From Cristatella mucedo (Eukaryota > Bryozoa > Phylactolaemata > Cristatellidae): a stretch of DNA of 64,000 nt. Below are positions 23,048-32,675 of the stretch, in pieces. Within the stretch, counting starts at the first letter, position 1, and the number at the start of each line of letters is the position of its first letter. The stretch covers positions 1,900,501 to 1,964,500 of the forward strand of contig WPIO01000033.1 of the NCBI GenBank assembly GCA_009760855.2, read 5' to 3'. The notes beneath the pieces are model-generated. The model saw only the letters and a program-made list of their open reading frames with translations. It was not told where the DNA came from and did not search any database. A program made the position numbers and the translations under genes.

Positions 23048-23500
23048 ACTATGATGACTGAAACAACCGACCATTTACTATATTTAGCCAGAGTGCATAG
23101 ATTACATACAGAAGGAGATGTTACTGCTGCTTACGTCGTTAAGCCTGTCAGTTAACCATGTAATGTTAATTTCTTTGCTCAGCTCTCTGCAGCCATGTTA
23201 TGAGCAAATATGTTGCTGCAGCCAGCGGTTAGCGGTGTCGACATATTGTCGTTTTTCAGTCAGATGTTTTTAATATTTGTCCGCCATGCGTTCGCCCACA
23301 TTTTATGTAATCGGCCTGCGCATTGTGTGCTGTAGTTTATCCAACATGTTTTATATTTACATATGCCTGCAGCCTGTGTACGGGCGGCTGGTCTTTCACT
23401 CAGAGCAGTGTCCTCATGCTGTGCTCTATGTAACTTGCTATTGAAAGCTGATGAAGTAAAGGCCTTTTGTATTTTTGTATAAAATATGCAAGAATAGAAA
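23048..23500 (+). other. NCOA6: Probable 3' UTR of the NCOA6-like gene
   Basis: Unique-looking AT-rich sequence follows the stop. No canonical AATAAA is seen; TATAAAATATG near 23478 is the closest A-rich candidate, so the transcript end is uncertain. Confidence 0.4.
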
Positions 23501-23611
23501 AACCTTCCGTTCTTGCAATGTGACATTACGGATAATATACAGAGTCACTCACGACTAACGTGCTTCGAAAATGTAAGGTGGTTGGTGCCGAGTGGTACAA
23601 CTTGATAGTGC

Positions 23612-23662
23612 AGTGTCAGCAGCCCATGTATCTAGAGTCTAGATACATGGGCTGTTGACACT
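23612..23662. repeat. 51-bp near-perfect palindrome
   Basis: Left arm 23612-23636 (AGTGTCAGCAGCCCATG...), centre base 23637, right arm 23638-23662. The arms pair over 25 bases with one mismatch; the inner 16 pairs (AGCCCATGTATCTAGA / TCTAGATACATGGGCT) are perfect. It lies about 0.6 kb after the NCOA6-like stop. Confidence 0.95.
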
Positions 23663-23735
23663 AGATGCTAGACGAAAAAAAGTAATCACTGGCAGCATCT
23701 GCTAAGATGTGCTAGGCTTTAGGCATATTTCGGCG

Positions 23736-23832
23736 TTAATAATAATAATACAATCAGGCACCCTCGGAGAACTCAATCTCGTTCTAGGCGCTTTGCATTT
23801 GCTGTAAAGGAAACACGGCATTCCCTTTGGGA
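23736..23832 (-). repeat. LINE-A 3' tip, reverse
   Basis: AATAATAATAATA, then GGCACCCTCGGAGAACTCAA / TCTCGTTCTAGGCGCTTTGC is the reverse complement of the LINE-A terminal stem-loop and tail. Nothing further of the element is attached. Confidence 0.85.
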
Positions 23833-24249
23833 AACGACAAAGGCTGGGTACTTAATTAAACTTAAAGAGCTTTCTAGAAGGTAAGATAAAAATTGTAATC
23901 GAATTAGTTTTTGCTAAAGTGCTGATTACAAGTAAAGTAAACTAGTGGTAACTTAAAATAAGCTCACGTAGGAATAAAATAAACTAGGTAGCTGCTTTCA
24001 ATTTATTTTTGGCCCTTGGGTGCCAAGTTTCACAATCCATTGTGCCTAAAATAAGTAGACAAGAACACATTTTCCACAAAAACTGCTTCTTGTTGGGCTA
24101 CGCACAGTAACCACTCAGTTTTGTACATACAGCTGGCGTTAGGTCGCTAAACAAATTAGCGAGGATTTGGCAGACAGAACAGTTTAGTTTGAATTATTGC
24201 AGAACATGGGAATATTAAAAAGCCATGTTTAATTGACGTGGCATCAAAA

Positions 24250-24612
24250 GCTTGCTTCTACCCAGCAGGTGGATTTTGCTAGGTTTGTGGCAAGTTGACC
24301 AAGACGAGAGCAAGAAAGTATGCCGTGAAAGTGTCACGATGTGCAAGGCATACAAAGCATACTTCGGCACGTCTCTCGGGGATCAAGACCAGCCCTGGGC
24401 ACCTCATTCCACATGCAAACACTTAGAGGTTAGGTGAACGATCGGTGTTTGATGTATGGAATTTCCTTAACGAAATTAGGCAATTTGTGAATTATCATTT
24501 TTTAATTTAAAACGTTTACTGGCTGATGGGGAGAAAAGAGAGCCACCGAGTTTGCTGGCCCAAGAATTTGGCCGGAACCAAGTGACCACAGATGCAACCG
24601 CTACTGCTGAAT
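24250..24612 (+). pseudogene. Relic of widespread uncharacterised invertebrate gene family, 5' half
   Basis: A decayed frame reads CKAYKAYFGTSLGDQDQPWAPHSTC, followed about 150 bases later, in another frame, by PRIWPEPSDHRCNRYYC. From memory of the family, its members carry a YFGxxVGDQDKPWAPHxxC segment and a PxIWREPxDHxxxCYFC segment in this order. They are common, often multicopy, unnamed proteins in arthropods, hydrozoans and other invertebrates. Function unknown. The relic is interrupted by the LINE-A insertion at about 24613 and continues after 26675. Confidence 0.6.
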
Positions 24613-26645
24613 GGTGAATCCTGAATGGTGAATCCAAAAATGCTGATGTCGACCATAAACCATCTCCTCAACCGTTCCCAGATTAGCTCCTTACCTGATG
24701 ATCCTAATGGTGATCTAGCCGATCGCTTCTCTCGATTCTTTGTGCAGAAGATAAACAAGATCAGGGAATCCATCCCTGCGATGACAACCTCCCCACTAGA
24801 ATGCTGTTCCTCGGTTCCTGGCAGCACCTCAATGTCTGCATTTAAGCAGATCACTAGTGATCTAGTCCTAAAGTTCGTATCTCAATCAAAGAAGACAACA
24901 AGTCCTCTGGACCCTATTCCCACTGTCCTGCTCCTACGTTGCATTGATCTGCTGCTGCCATGCATAACTGACATAATTAATATGTCATTAGCCTCAGGTC
25001 ATGTCCCAGCACCTTTCAAAAAAGCTGTAGCCAGGCCACTTCTCAAGAAAACTACACTTGACCAAGAGAACTTGAGTAACTACCGCCCAGTTTCCCTTCT
25101 ACCATTCCTATCAAAGACACTCGAACGGGTCGTGGCGGACAAGCTGAACTCGTATATCGAAACCTCACACCTTGCTAGTAAGTTCCAGTCTGGCTTTAGA
25201 GCTAATCACTCCACAGAGTCAGCATTGCTTCGGGTATACAACGACCTACTTAGGAATGCAGACATGGGTAGAGTGTCTCTGCTTGTTTTGCTTGATCTTT
25301 CGGCAGCTTTTGATACCATCGATCACAAAGTTCTTCTAGAGCGCCTCTCATCTCGCCTGGGCATCAATGGCACTGCTCTGCAGTGGTTCAAGTCCTATCT
25401 CAGTGGGAGACTCCAGAGTATTGACGTGAATGGACAAAGATCATCTGAAGTACCTCTGAAATATGGAGTACCTCAGGGCTAAATGCTAGGTCCGGTTCTT
25501 TTCACGGTTTATACTCTGCCTCTTGCTGATGTGATTGCCAAGCACAATCTAGGCTTTCACTTCTATGCAGATGACACTCAGTTGTACCTTTGCTTTGATC
25601 CCTCCCAGCCTTCGAGCACCTCAAATTCTCTTAACTCACTAGCTGCATGCATTGATGACATCCACACATGGATGGCAGCAAATTTTCTTAAACTTAACGA
25701 TGATAAAACTAACTTACTAGTTATGGGCAAACCCAGTGTGATCCAGAGATTGGAAAGGCTGACTCTCAAAATTGGCTCTGCCAGCATATCTCCAGTTGAA
25801 TCAGCTCGAAATCTAGGTGTCATATTCCAAAGCGACCTCTCGTTAGACGACTATATCAGCTCCACAGTTAAATCCACCTATTTTCAGCTTCATAACATTG
25901 CTAAAATTCGGGCTTGTTTAGATAAAGATACCACGTCCAAGTTGGTCCATGCATTCGTGACATCCCGTCTCGACTTCTGCAACACAATGCTCACTGGCCT
26001 ACCAGCATGTGCGATCAGGCGATTGCAGCTGGTGCAAAACTCTGCAGCTAGGCTTGTCTGTCGTGAGCGTCGCAGTTACCACATTACTCCACTTCTCGCC
26101 GACCTGCACTGGCTACCAGTCAAGCAACGGATTGACTTCAAGGTTTTGTCGCTCACTTTTAGGTCCCTTCATTCTATGGCTCCAGCCTATCTGTCAGATA
26201 TACTACCCCATCAGGCTAAGCATCGTACCACCCGCTTTTCGGAATCCAACAGTCTAGAAATACCTTATACAAACCTTAAATCCTTTGGAGACCGTGCATT
26301 TAGTTCATATGCTCCCAAAGCCTGGAACTCCCTCCCGACCTGCGTCAGAACATCCCCTGACCTGACCACATTTAAAAGGAACCTAAAAACACACCTATTT
26401 AGGACAGCATTTAGTGGGTCACTGTGATTCGTCCTTGATGTGCTTATGCGTGCTGACACTGTGCATGCTGCCACTAACCACATTTGCATGCTGACCCTGT
26501 GCATTTCACCCCTAACCATATTATTCATTTTCGTTTGTTTTTTTTCAAACATGATTTTACTTACCATTCAATTGCATTTAACTTTACAGCAAATGTAAAG
26601 CGCCTAGAGAGAGATTAAGTTCTCTGAGGGCGCTTTATCAAGTGA

Positions 26646-26674
<29 letters not shown>
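24613..26674 (+). mobile_element. LINE-A (CR1/L2-like) retrotransposon, 5'-truncated, almost intact polymerase
   Basis: The copy starts inside the linker before the reverse transcriptase and runs to a (TTA)n tail at about 26648-26674. The frame 24625-25482 includes NYRPVSLLPFLSKTLERVV (about residue 151), FRANHSTESALL and LLDLSAAFDTIDHKVLL. After one TAA (25480-25482), the same frame continues 25483-26427 with the catalytic FYADDTQLY (about 25558) and the C-terminal HITPLLADLHWLPVKQRIDF and FGDRAFSSYAPKAWNSLPTC segments. No endonuclease domain remains. The 3' UTR ends in a stem-loop, AAAGCGCC ... GGCGCTTT (about 26597-26638), then TTA repeats rather than poly(A), as in CR1/L2-group elements. 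It is the best-preserved copy in the window, so probably a young insertion. Confidence 0.92.
24625..26427 (+). pseudogene. LINE-A reverse transcriptase reading frame with one nonsense codon
   Basis: A single continuous frame of about 600 codons is broken only by TAA at 25480-25482, directly after the GVPQG motif (fingers/palm turn). The related copy near 57.13 kb has a serine codon TCT here, so a single-base change is the simplest explanation. The catalytic aspartates in AAFD and YADD are both present. The protein would act in target-primed reverse transcription; the lack of endonuclease and the stop make this copy non-autonomous. Confidence 0.88.
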
Positions 26675-26678
<4 letters not shown>

Positions 26679-27455
26679 CCTTCCAAGCGTTGAACTTGCA
26701 AGAGAGCTTCCTATCATGTATCCGAACATTCCTTCACCCGGCGCCCCTGTGCTGCACTATCCTGAGCTGTCTTTCGCCAGGAATTGGATCACCTACCTCG
26801 AGGAGATAGGTGCAAGTCAGACAGCTAAGAAGAAATTGCAAATCTAGATTACAGTGTTATATGATACGGCTGGGGAAAGACAGCCATACTTCCCAAACCA
26901 AAAGACCTTAACGATCTTATTTGAGACCTTGGTCATTCTAAGTCTAATGCTGAGAATCGGGCATCTAGATTTAACGAGTGGATCTTGTAGGATGAAAATG
27001 TGGAAGAAAGGGACCAGGGTAAGCTTGATGCCATTTAGAGGTTTGCTGCTTCGGCAGGAGCCTGCAGCCACGAAACTAATGCTTATACCACTTCTCCCGC
27101 TGGCAAGACGGCATGTACTTTCACTACAAGATCGACTGTTCGAAGATATAGCAATCACCTATAACCCGAGTGAAATGACGCCCATTCGTAAACTGCTCAT
27201 CTAAGAGCCCCAAAGCCGTGCTGCTTCATAACAGAAACAAGTAATCAACTCTCCCTATCGCTTATTCTGGGAATCTCTGAGGACTATACCAATGTCGAGG
27301 CTATATGGCGACTATGGCTGGGCGATCATTAAAGATTTCAAAGTGATGTAATTCCCGATGACCTCCAGGTCGGTAGAACTAAGTTTCCTTGCTTTCTTTG
27401 CCTGTGGGACAGCTGAGACACTAAGGTGAACTTGTAAAAGTGACCCGCCAAAGCG
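26675..27455 (+). pseudogene. Relic of widespread uncharacterised invertebrate gene family, 3' part
   Basis: Continues the relic at 24250-24612. Broken frames read NPSKR, YPNIPSPGAPVLHYPEL (about 26720-26770), PKAVLLHNRNK (about 27208) and then DDLQVGRTKFPCFLCLWDS (about 27358). The order and motifs match the family recalled above, whose members have YPxIPSxxxPVPHxxELPVP, KAVLLHNGN and GFTKFPCFLCLWDSR. Several stops and frameshifts; not functional. The FxCxLCxWDSR block suggests metal binding, but no activity is known to me. Confidence 0.6.
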
Positions 27456-27676
27456 GACCAAGTGCATGTCATTACTAGCCATATTATGCATATTGTTCAG
27501 CGAGCACTCTACCGCTAACCGTTCGATAATAATAATGATAATAATACACTTGATAAAGCGCTTTCAGAGAACTTAATCTCTTTCTAGGCGCTTTACACGC
27601 TTCTTTTACAGGAAATGTAAAGTGCCTAGGATGAGATTGAGTTCTCTGAGGGTGCTATAACAAATGTATTCTTATT
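27456..27676 (+). repeat. LINE-A 3' end, split by a reverse LINE-A tip
   Basis: The + strand 3' UTR (GTGCATGTCATTACTAGCC then CTACCGCTAACCGTTCGAT) runs to about 27525. A minus-strand LINE-A tip (AATAATGATAATAATACACT then GAGAACTTAATCTCTTTCTA to about 27600) interrupts it. The + strand terminal stem-loop (TTTTACAGGAAATGTAAAGT, GAGATTGAGTTCTCTGAGGG) then finishes at about 27676. Confidence 0.75.
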
Positions 27677-28920
27677 ACAATTATAGGGAAGAGCAACATC
27701 GAGAAGCACAGGCAGACTCCCAGGTGCCATAACTTGAAGAAAAATCAACGTCGGCAAGGAGGAAAGTCCATAGTTTATACGTATGCGTAACCCACACTAG
27801 TTCAGGCAGCGGTACAACTCACGAAATGTGTAGGGACCTGACATTCGCTGTACGCGAAATGGTAACGACACAGCGATCGAGATCCTGCAAGCAGCGCGCT
27901 AACAGCTACACCGAATTAGGGAAAGCAGGCGCAAAGAACTACATATATTACGGCTGATATGGCAGAGGATTTCCGGCAGGTTCGTTTACAAGCTTACAGC
28001 AGATCACGCTCAGCTCTATGACTTATCGACCGGCAGACCGCCGCTCGAAGAAAGCAAGACTGAGGTCAGGCCCACGCCTTGTATGCCCATCGTAAGTCAC
28101 ATCTCGTAAGTCACACATTAATCGTAATCGTAAGTCACACATTAATCTCGCTGCTTGCGTAATTATACATCGGGCTGCTTATTTTACCCGGCTTATTGTG
28201 ATTATTTCATAAGCGGTTCTCAGTTTAAAATCAGCGGCCACGCTCAAAGTTAATAATCGAGGGCATTGCAACCATGGCCCCGCCTGCAACTTCCATGAAG
28301 GTTCTATAAAAAAAACTCTTGGTTCTTCAGCTGTCGCATGCGCCTGCTGCTCCTGCTATTGTAAGCTGATGCTCTGACACCAAGCACGTACCGGCACAGA
28401 AACGTCGAAATGCAGTCACCGGGGGAGTTACGACACTGGTGTATTTCGTCAACGCTCGCAACGTTACCTCAAGCCGCTCTGCCATTTGTCCGTTTCCCAA
28501 TGCGTACCCCTCTCCGGGCTATGACTCACCTTCATACAAACATTAACTAATATACCATAAACCCATATAACTCATAAATTAATAAAACCCTAACCCACAA
28601 TAAACCATAAACCACATCTATTGTAATTTTCGCAGCAACAGCCGGCCACTAATGTATGCCCCGCCTGCAGCATGTGGTTAGGCAATGGACTCGGCGCAGC
28701 CTCCGACCTCGATGTAAAGACGTTGCCCGCCACAGCTGCACTCCGTTCAGGGTTCAACAAATTACCGCAATCCAACACAACCCACTCTAATTAGGCTAAC
28801 CTCGAAAAGACATTAGCGTCGCCGAGCTCAAATTTTGTGCTTATGTTGTAGTACACATTCGATTTTATCTATCCACCAAATTACATGTGGCTGCGAGCAC
28901 GCCCACTTACGCAAGAGCTT
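27677..28920. other. No gene recognised
   Basis: Mixed sequence without long frames. A small direct repeat (CGTAAGTCACACATTAAT twice, 28105 and 28129) is present. A telomere-like AACCCTAACCC at 28586-28596 is too short to mean anything. Confidence 0.4.
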
Positions 28921-29489
28921 CGACGCCGGACGCCGGTACCGCAATCTATTCTAGTTCACTTCAAATCTATCACGAATCAGCTGGGCACAGCTCCAAAAAG
29001 TTTGGGTCAAACTACGCTACACGTACAATGTACCCAGAAAATTTCGTGCGATTCCGCTCACACGTTCTCACCAAGTCCACTGAAATAACACTGGAGTGGC
29101 GCAGGCCAGTTCTGCAATATACCGAAATCCATTGCATTCCACCGAGCAACGAAAGAAATCCTGTTCGAAAAGCTCCTTTTTTTGATTTCATACGATAGCA
29201 CACTCTGCGACATCTGCAAAGAACTTCACTTGCATTAGCACGGCCGTATTTTACCGGGCCGTTGCTGTCAACTGCCGTGCATTGCTCTCGAACGTAAGTT
29301 CGCGATTAGTTGAAAGAATGCGGTTGCACTTTTAATACAGCGTACTGTAATACGCTAGAAAAGTGAGATCTTCTCCCACCAGCTTTTTTTGTAATTGCAA
29401 CAGACAATCGTTTATTGTTGTACTGTCTCGGCCAATTGCCGTCGATTGCCATGTATTGCCCAAGGTTGAACGCGAAAAATGACACATTC

Positions 29490-29678
29490 GGGAGCCGTAA
29501 TGGCTCACTAGGTAAGGCGGTTGCTTTTCACGACCTCGGCCTCGAGGTCGTGGGTTCCAATCCTGTAGTGGGAGATCCTTTATCGCCACTGAGAGCGGCG
29601 GTGATAGCCGTCAAGGCTCTTCTGTCGCTATACAAAAGAGGGTGTTAAGTCAGCTAATATTTATCTATTTTATTTATT
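29490..29678 (+). repeat. SINE-1 copy inside the satellite
   Basis: Full-length looking: TAATGGCTCACTAGGTAAGG (A box), GTCGTGGGTTCCAATCC (B box), GTGATAGCCGTCAAGGCTC, TTCTGTCGCTATACAAAAGA and the T-rich end. Very close to the copy at 56262, so they form a subfamily (CTCACTAGGTAAGGCGGTTG). Confidence 0.85.
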
Positions 29679-30123
29679 TATGTGCGCCCACAGTGAGTGA
29701 TATGTGGCAGGGTTCAAACAAATTCAAACAGACGATTATAAGCAAATTTGAAGCAGATTGCAGTAGAGGCCGGACCCTTGCCGTCGATTGCCGTGCATTG
29801 ACCTCAATTGTGCCTTTGTCAATTGTTTGAAAGAATGTGGCGGCACTTTAACGCAGTGTAGTGCAATACGTAAGAAAAGTTGCAGCGTCTCTCAGCAACT
29901 GTTGGTCCATTTGTTACAAACCGTTATGGATTGGCATATTTCCCAGGGCCATCGCCGTCAATTGCCGTGCGTTGCCGCCAATTGAACGCGCACAATAGGT
30001 GAAAATTATGCGCACGCACAAGTAAATGCTGCGTGGAATGAGAGTTGCAGTTTATTGCAGCGTTTCTTGCCAATTTTCCACGGATTTCGCTATCGGCCCC
30101 TACCATTGCTGCGAATTGCCGTA

Positions 30124-31134
30124 CATAATAATAATAATAATATTGCACTCGATAAAGCACCCTCAGAAAATTTAATCTCTTTCTAGGCGCTTTACATTTG
30201 CTGCAAAGGGAAATGCAATTGAATGGTAAGTAAAGTCATGCTTGAAAAAACAAACAAAATGAATAATATGATTAGGGGTGACATGCAGAGGATCAGCATG
30301 CAAATATGGTTAGTGGCAGCATGCACAGTGTCAGCACGCATAAGCACATCAAGGACGAATCACAGTGACCCACTAAATGCTGCCTTAAATAGGTGTTTTT
30401 TAAGTTCCTTTTAAATGTGGTCAGGTCAGGGGATGTTCTGACGCAGGTCGGGAGGGAGTTCCAGGCTTTGGGAGCATATGAACTAAATGCACGGTCTCCA
30501 AAGGATTTAAGGTTTGTACGAGGTATTTGCAGACTGTTGGATTCCGAAAAGCGGGTGGTACGATGCTTGGCCTGATGGGGGAGTATATCTGAGCGATAGA
30601 CTGGAGCCATAGAATGAAGGGACCTAAAAGTGAGCGACAAAACCTTGAAGTCAATCCGTTGCTTGACTGGTAGCCAGTGCAGGTCGGCGAGAAGTGAAGT
30701 AATGCGCCGCTCACGACAGACACGCCTAGCTGTAGAGTTTTGCACCAGCTGCAATCGCCTGATCGCACATGCTGGTAGGCCAGTGAGCAGTGTGTTGCAG
30801 AAGTCGAGACGGGATGTCACGAATGCATGGACCAACTTGGACGTGGTATCCTTACCTAAACAAGCCCGAATTTTAGCAATGTTATGAAGCTGAATATAGG
30901 CAGATTTGACTGTGGAGCTGATATGGTCGTCTAACGAAAGGTCGCTTTGGAACATAACACCTAGATTTCGAGCTGATTCAACAGGAGATATGCTGGCAGA
31001 GCCAATTTTGAGAGTCAGCCTCTCCAATTTCTGAATAACACTGGGTTTGCCCATAACTAGTAAGTTAGTTTTATCATCGTTTAGTTTTAGAAAATTTGCT
31101 GCCATCCATGTGTGGATGTCATCAATGCATATTG
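30124..31134 (-). mobile_element. LINE-A, 5'-truncated, reverse orientation, inside the satellite
   Basis: Reading on the minus strand, an open frame of about 270 codons starts in the MAANFLKLNDDKTNLLVMGK region just after the YADD block. It continues through the LDFCNTLLTGLPACAIRRLQ and HWLPVKQRIDFKVLSLTFRS segments to the C-terminus, with one small lesion near the HITPLL segment. The 3' stem-loop and (TAA)n, seen as ATAATAATAATAATA at 30125, mark the 3' end. Close to the 24.6-kb copy. Confidence 0.9.
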
Positions 31135-31871
31135 CTGACAGTTAACGAGCAAAGGTTCTTGAAAGTGAATGCCATCGATTGCCATGGATTCCCCAAGATT
31201 GACTGGTCAGAGTGGGTTGAAAGTATATGTGCGTGCAGTGAAATGTTTCGCAAAATGAGAATTGGAGCTTGGTGCAGCCGATTTCTCGTCGATTTGCCAC
31301 GGATTGCGGTATTGGTCCCTGCCATTGCTTTCGATTGCCGTGCATTGTTGACAATTAAAGTGCAAAATAGCTTGAAATTTCTAGGATTTCACTTTTAGCT
31401 CAAAGGAATGTGAAATGCGATGACAATTGGCACTTCGTGCAGCCAATTTGTGGTCGACTTGCCACGGGCTGTAGTGAATTGCTGCTTCGAGCCGAGCCGT
31501 TGTCGTATATTGCCATTCATTTCCTAGATTGCACGAGTGAAGTTGCTTAAAATGATGTGGTTGACTTTAATCAGTGTGCTTTGTAGCATGCATTAAAAAC
31601 TAGAGCATTGCGAAACCAATTTCAGGGCATTTTGCATCAGATTGCTGTAGATTGCGGTAGTGGCCCAGGTCATTGCAGTCGATTGCAGTGCATTGCTACC
31701 AAATGGTCGAGGCAATTGCAGAGAAATTGTGCAAGTACACAATAAACGAACGTTAGAGAAACTTGCAATCCCTATTAGCGCTTTAAGTGTACATATTCTG
31801 ATCGTTTTGCGGCGGGTTGCGGTAGATTGACGTACTGGCCCGGGCTTCTGTGTACGTAGGACGTGTAGCGT

Positions 31872-31907
31872 AGTTTGATATTCCCAAATTTTCGGGAATA
31901 TCAAACT
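31872..31907. repeat. Perfect 14-bp inverted repeat
   Basis: AGTTTGATATTCCC (31872-31885), loop AAATTTTC, GGGAATATCAAACT (31894-31907). It sits exactly at the downstream edge of the satellite array, about 620 bases before the TMEM59 start codon. Confidence 0.95.
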
Positions 31908-32531
31908 TTCATGTGCGCCCTAAAATTGAGTCAAGCTGGTGCAGTGCTACACATGGTGGTGATGTAATAAGTGCAGCGCTCTGATACTAATGCACTCCGC
32001 ACCTGCGGCCAATAGTCAAGCCATTTGACGGCTGCGGTGATTCATCGACCTCTCGTATATGTACGCGCTTAGAGAAATAAAGATTGAGTCTCGTTTATCG
32101 CCCACGTCAGCGCTTGCGTGTCTCCTTGAAACTCCACAAGAGCAGCCGCCGCCAGAGCCACTGTTATACAACGCAGCCAGCTATAATAGGGAATACCCTC
32201 GAGCTATACTTCTCCTTTTCTCAGCGTATCACAATTTCATGTGAGCTGAGCACACTCGAAGTACGCTGTCGGCAGAGCGACGGGTATTTCGATTCGAACA
32301 TCTTTTTTTAGCTGGCTGAGGGCTTTGGAGAAACATGTTCTTGGCTAAGGGTCTGCTTCGTCATTTTTTATATATTATTTAATAAATATTTATATATTCA
32401 AGTTGGAGCCAGTATTAAATACTTTGGAGCATCGACGTGTCGAAAGTTGTCCTCACAAGGCTTTACTACGGGCGCCGATACCGGAAGTAAACAATTGCGG
32501 GGTGCCAATAGTGACGCACGGACATTCCAAA

Positions 32532-32675
32532 ATGGCTCTCTTCTGTCTGGCCGTGTTATCGGTACTCGCGGTCGCCGCTCCTGCCGTCCGCTCCGAGAAC
32601 CAGACTGCATTTCAAGCTCTGTCGGATTGCAACAGCTTGTGTCGAGACACATTTCCGCAGCATACCTACGAGCAG
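32532..32675 (+). CDS. TMEM59: TMEM59 exon 1: signal peptide
   Basis: The ATG at 32532 is preceded by TTCCAAA, an acceptable start context. It encodes MALFCLAVLSVLAVAAPAVR then SENQTAF, a classic signal peptide with likely cleavage near residue 21 and an NQT sequon at residue 23. CNSLCRDTFPQHTYEQ follows, matching the CxxxC ... TYPLHTY start of the TMEM59 lumenal domain. It ends in phase 0 at CAG|GTTGGC; the donor is weak. Confidence 0.88.

Larger units (their letters stand above)
28925..31870 (+). repeat. Degenerate satellite array, monomer about 153-176 bp
   Basis: A recurring landmark close to TCGATTGCCGTGCATTG occurs at about 29268, 29442, 29784, 29958, 30111, 31175, 31331, 31503 and 31679, with earlier weaker ones near 28940 and 29122. 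Away from insertions the steps are 174, 174, 153, 156, 172 and 176 bases. The rest of the monomer is also shared (for example GTTGAAAGAATGCGGTTGCA at 29309 and GTTTGAAAGAATGTGGCGGC at 29826). SINE-1 (29492-29678) and LINE-A (30124-31134) interrupt the array. Confidence 0.85.

Noticed and set aside
28586-28596. Telomere-like AACCCTAACCC
   Set aside because: Fewer than two hexamers; expected by chance and not an interstitial telomere array.
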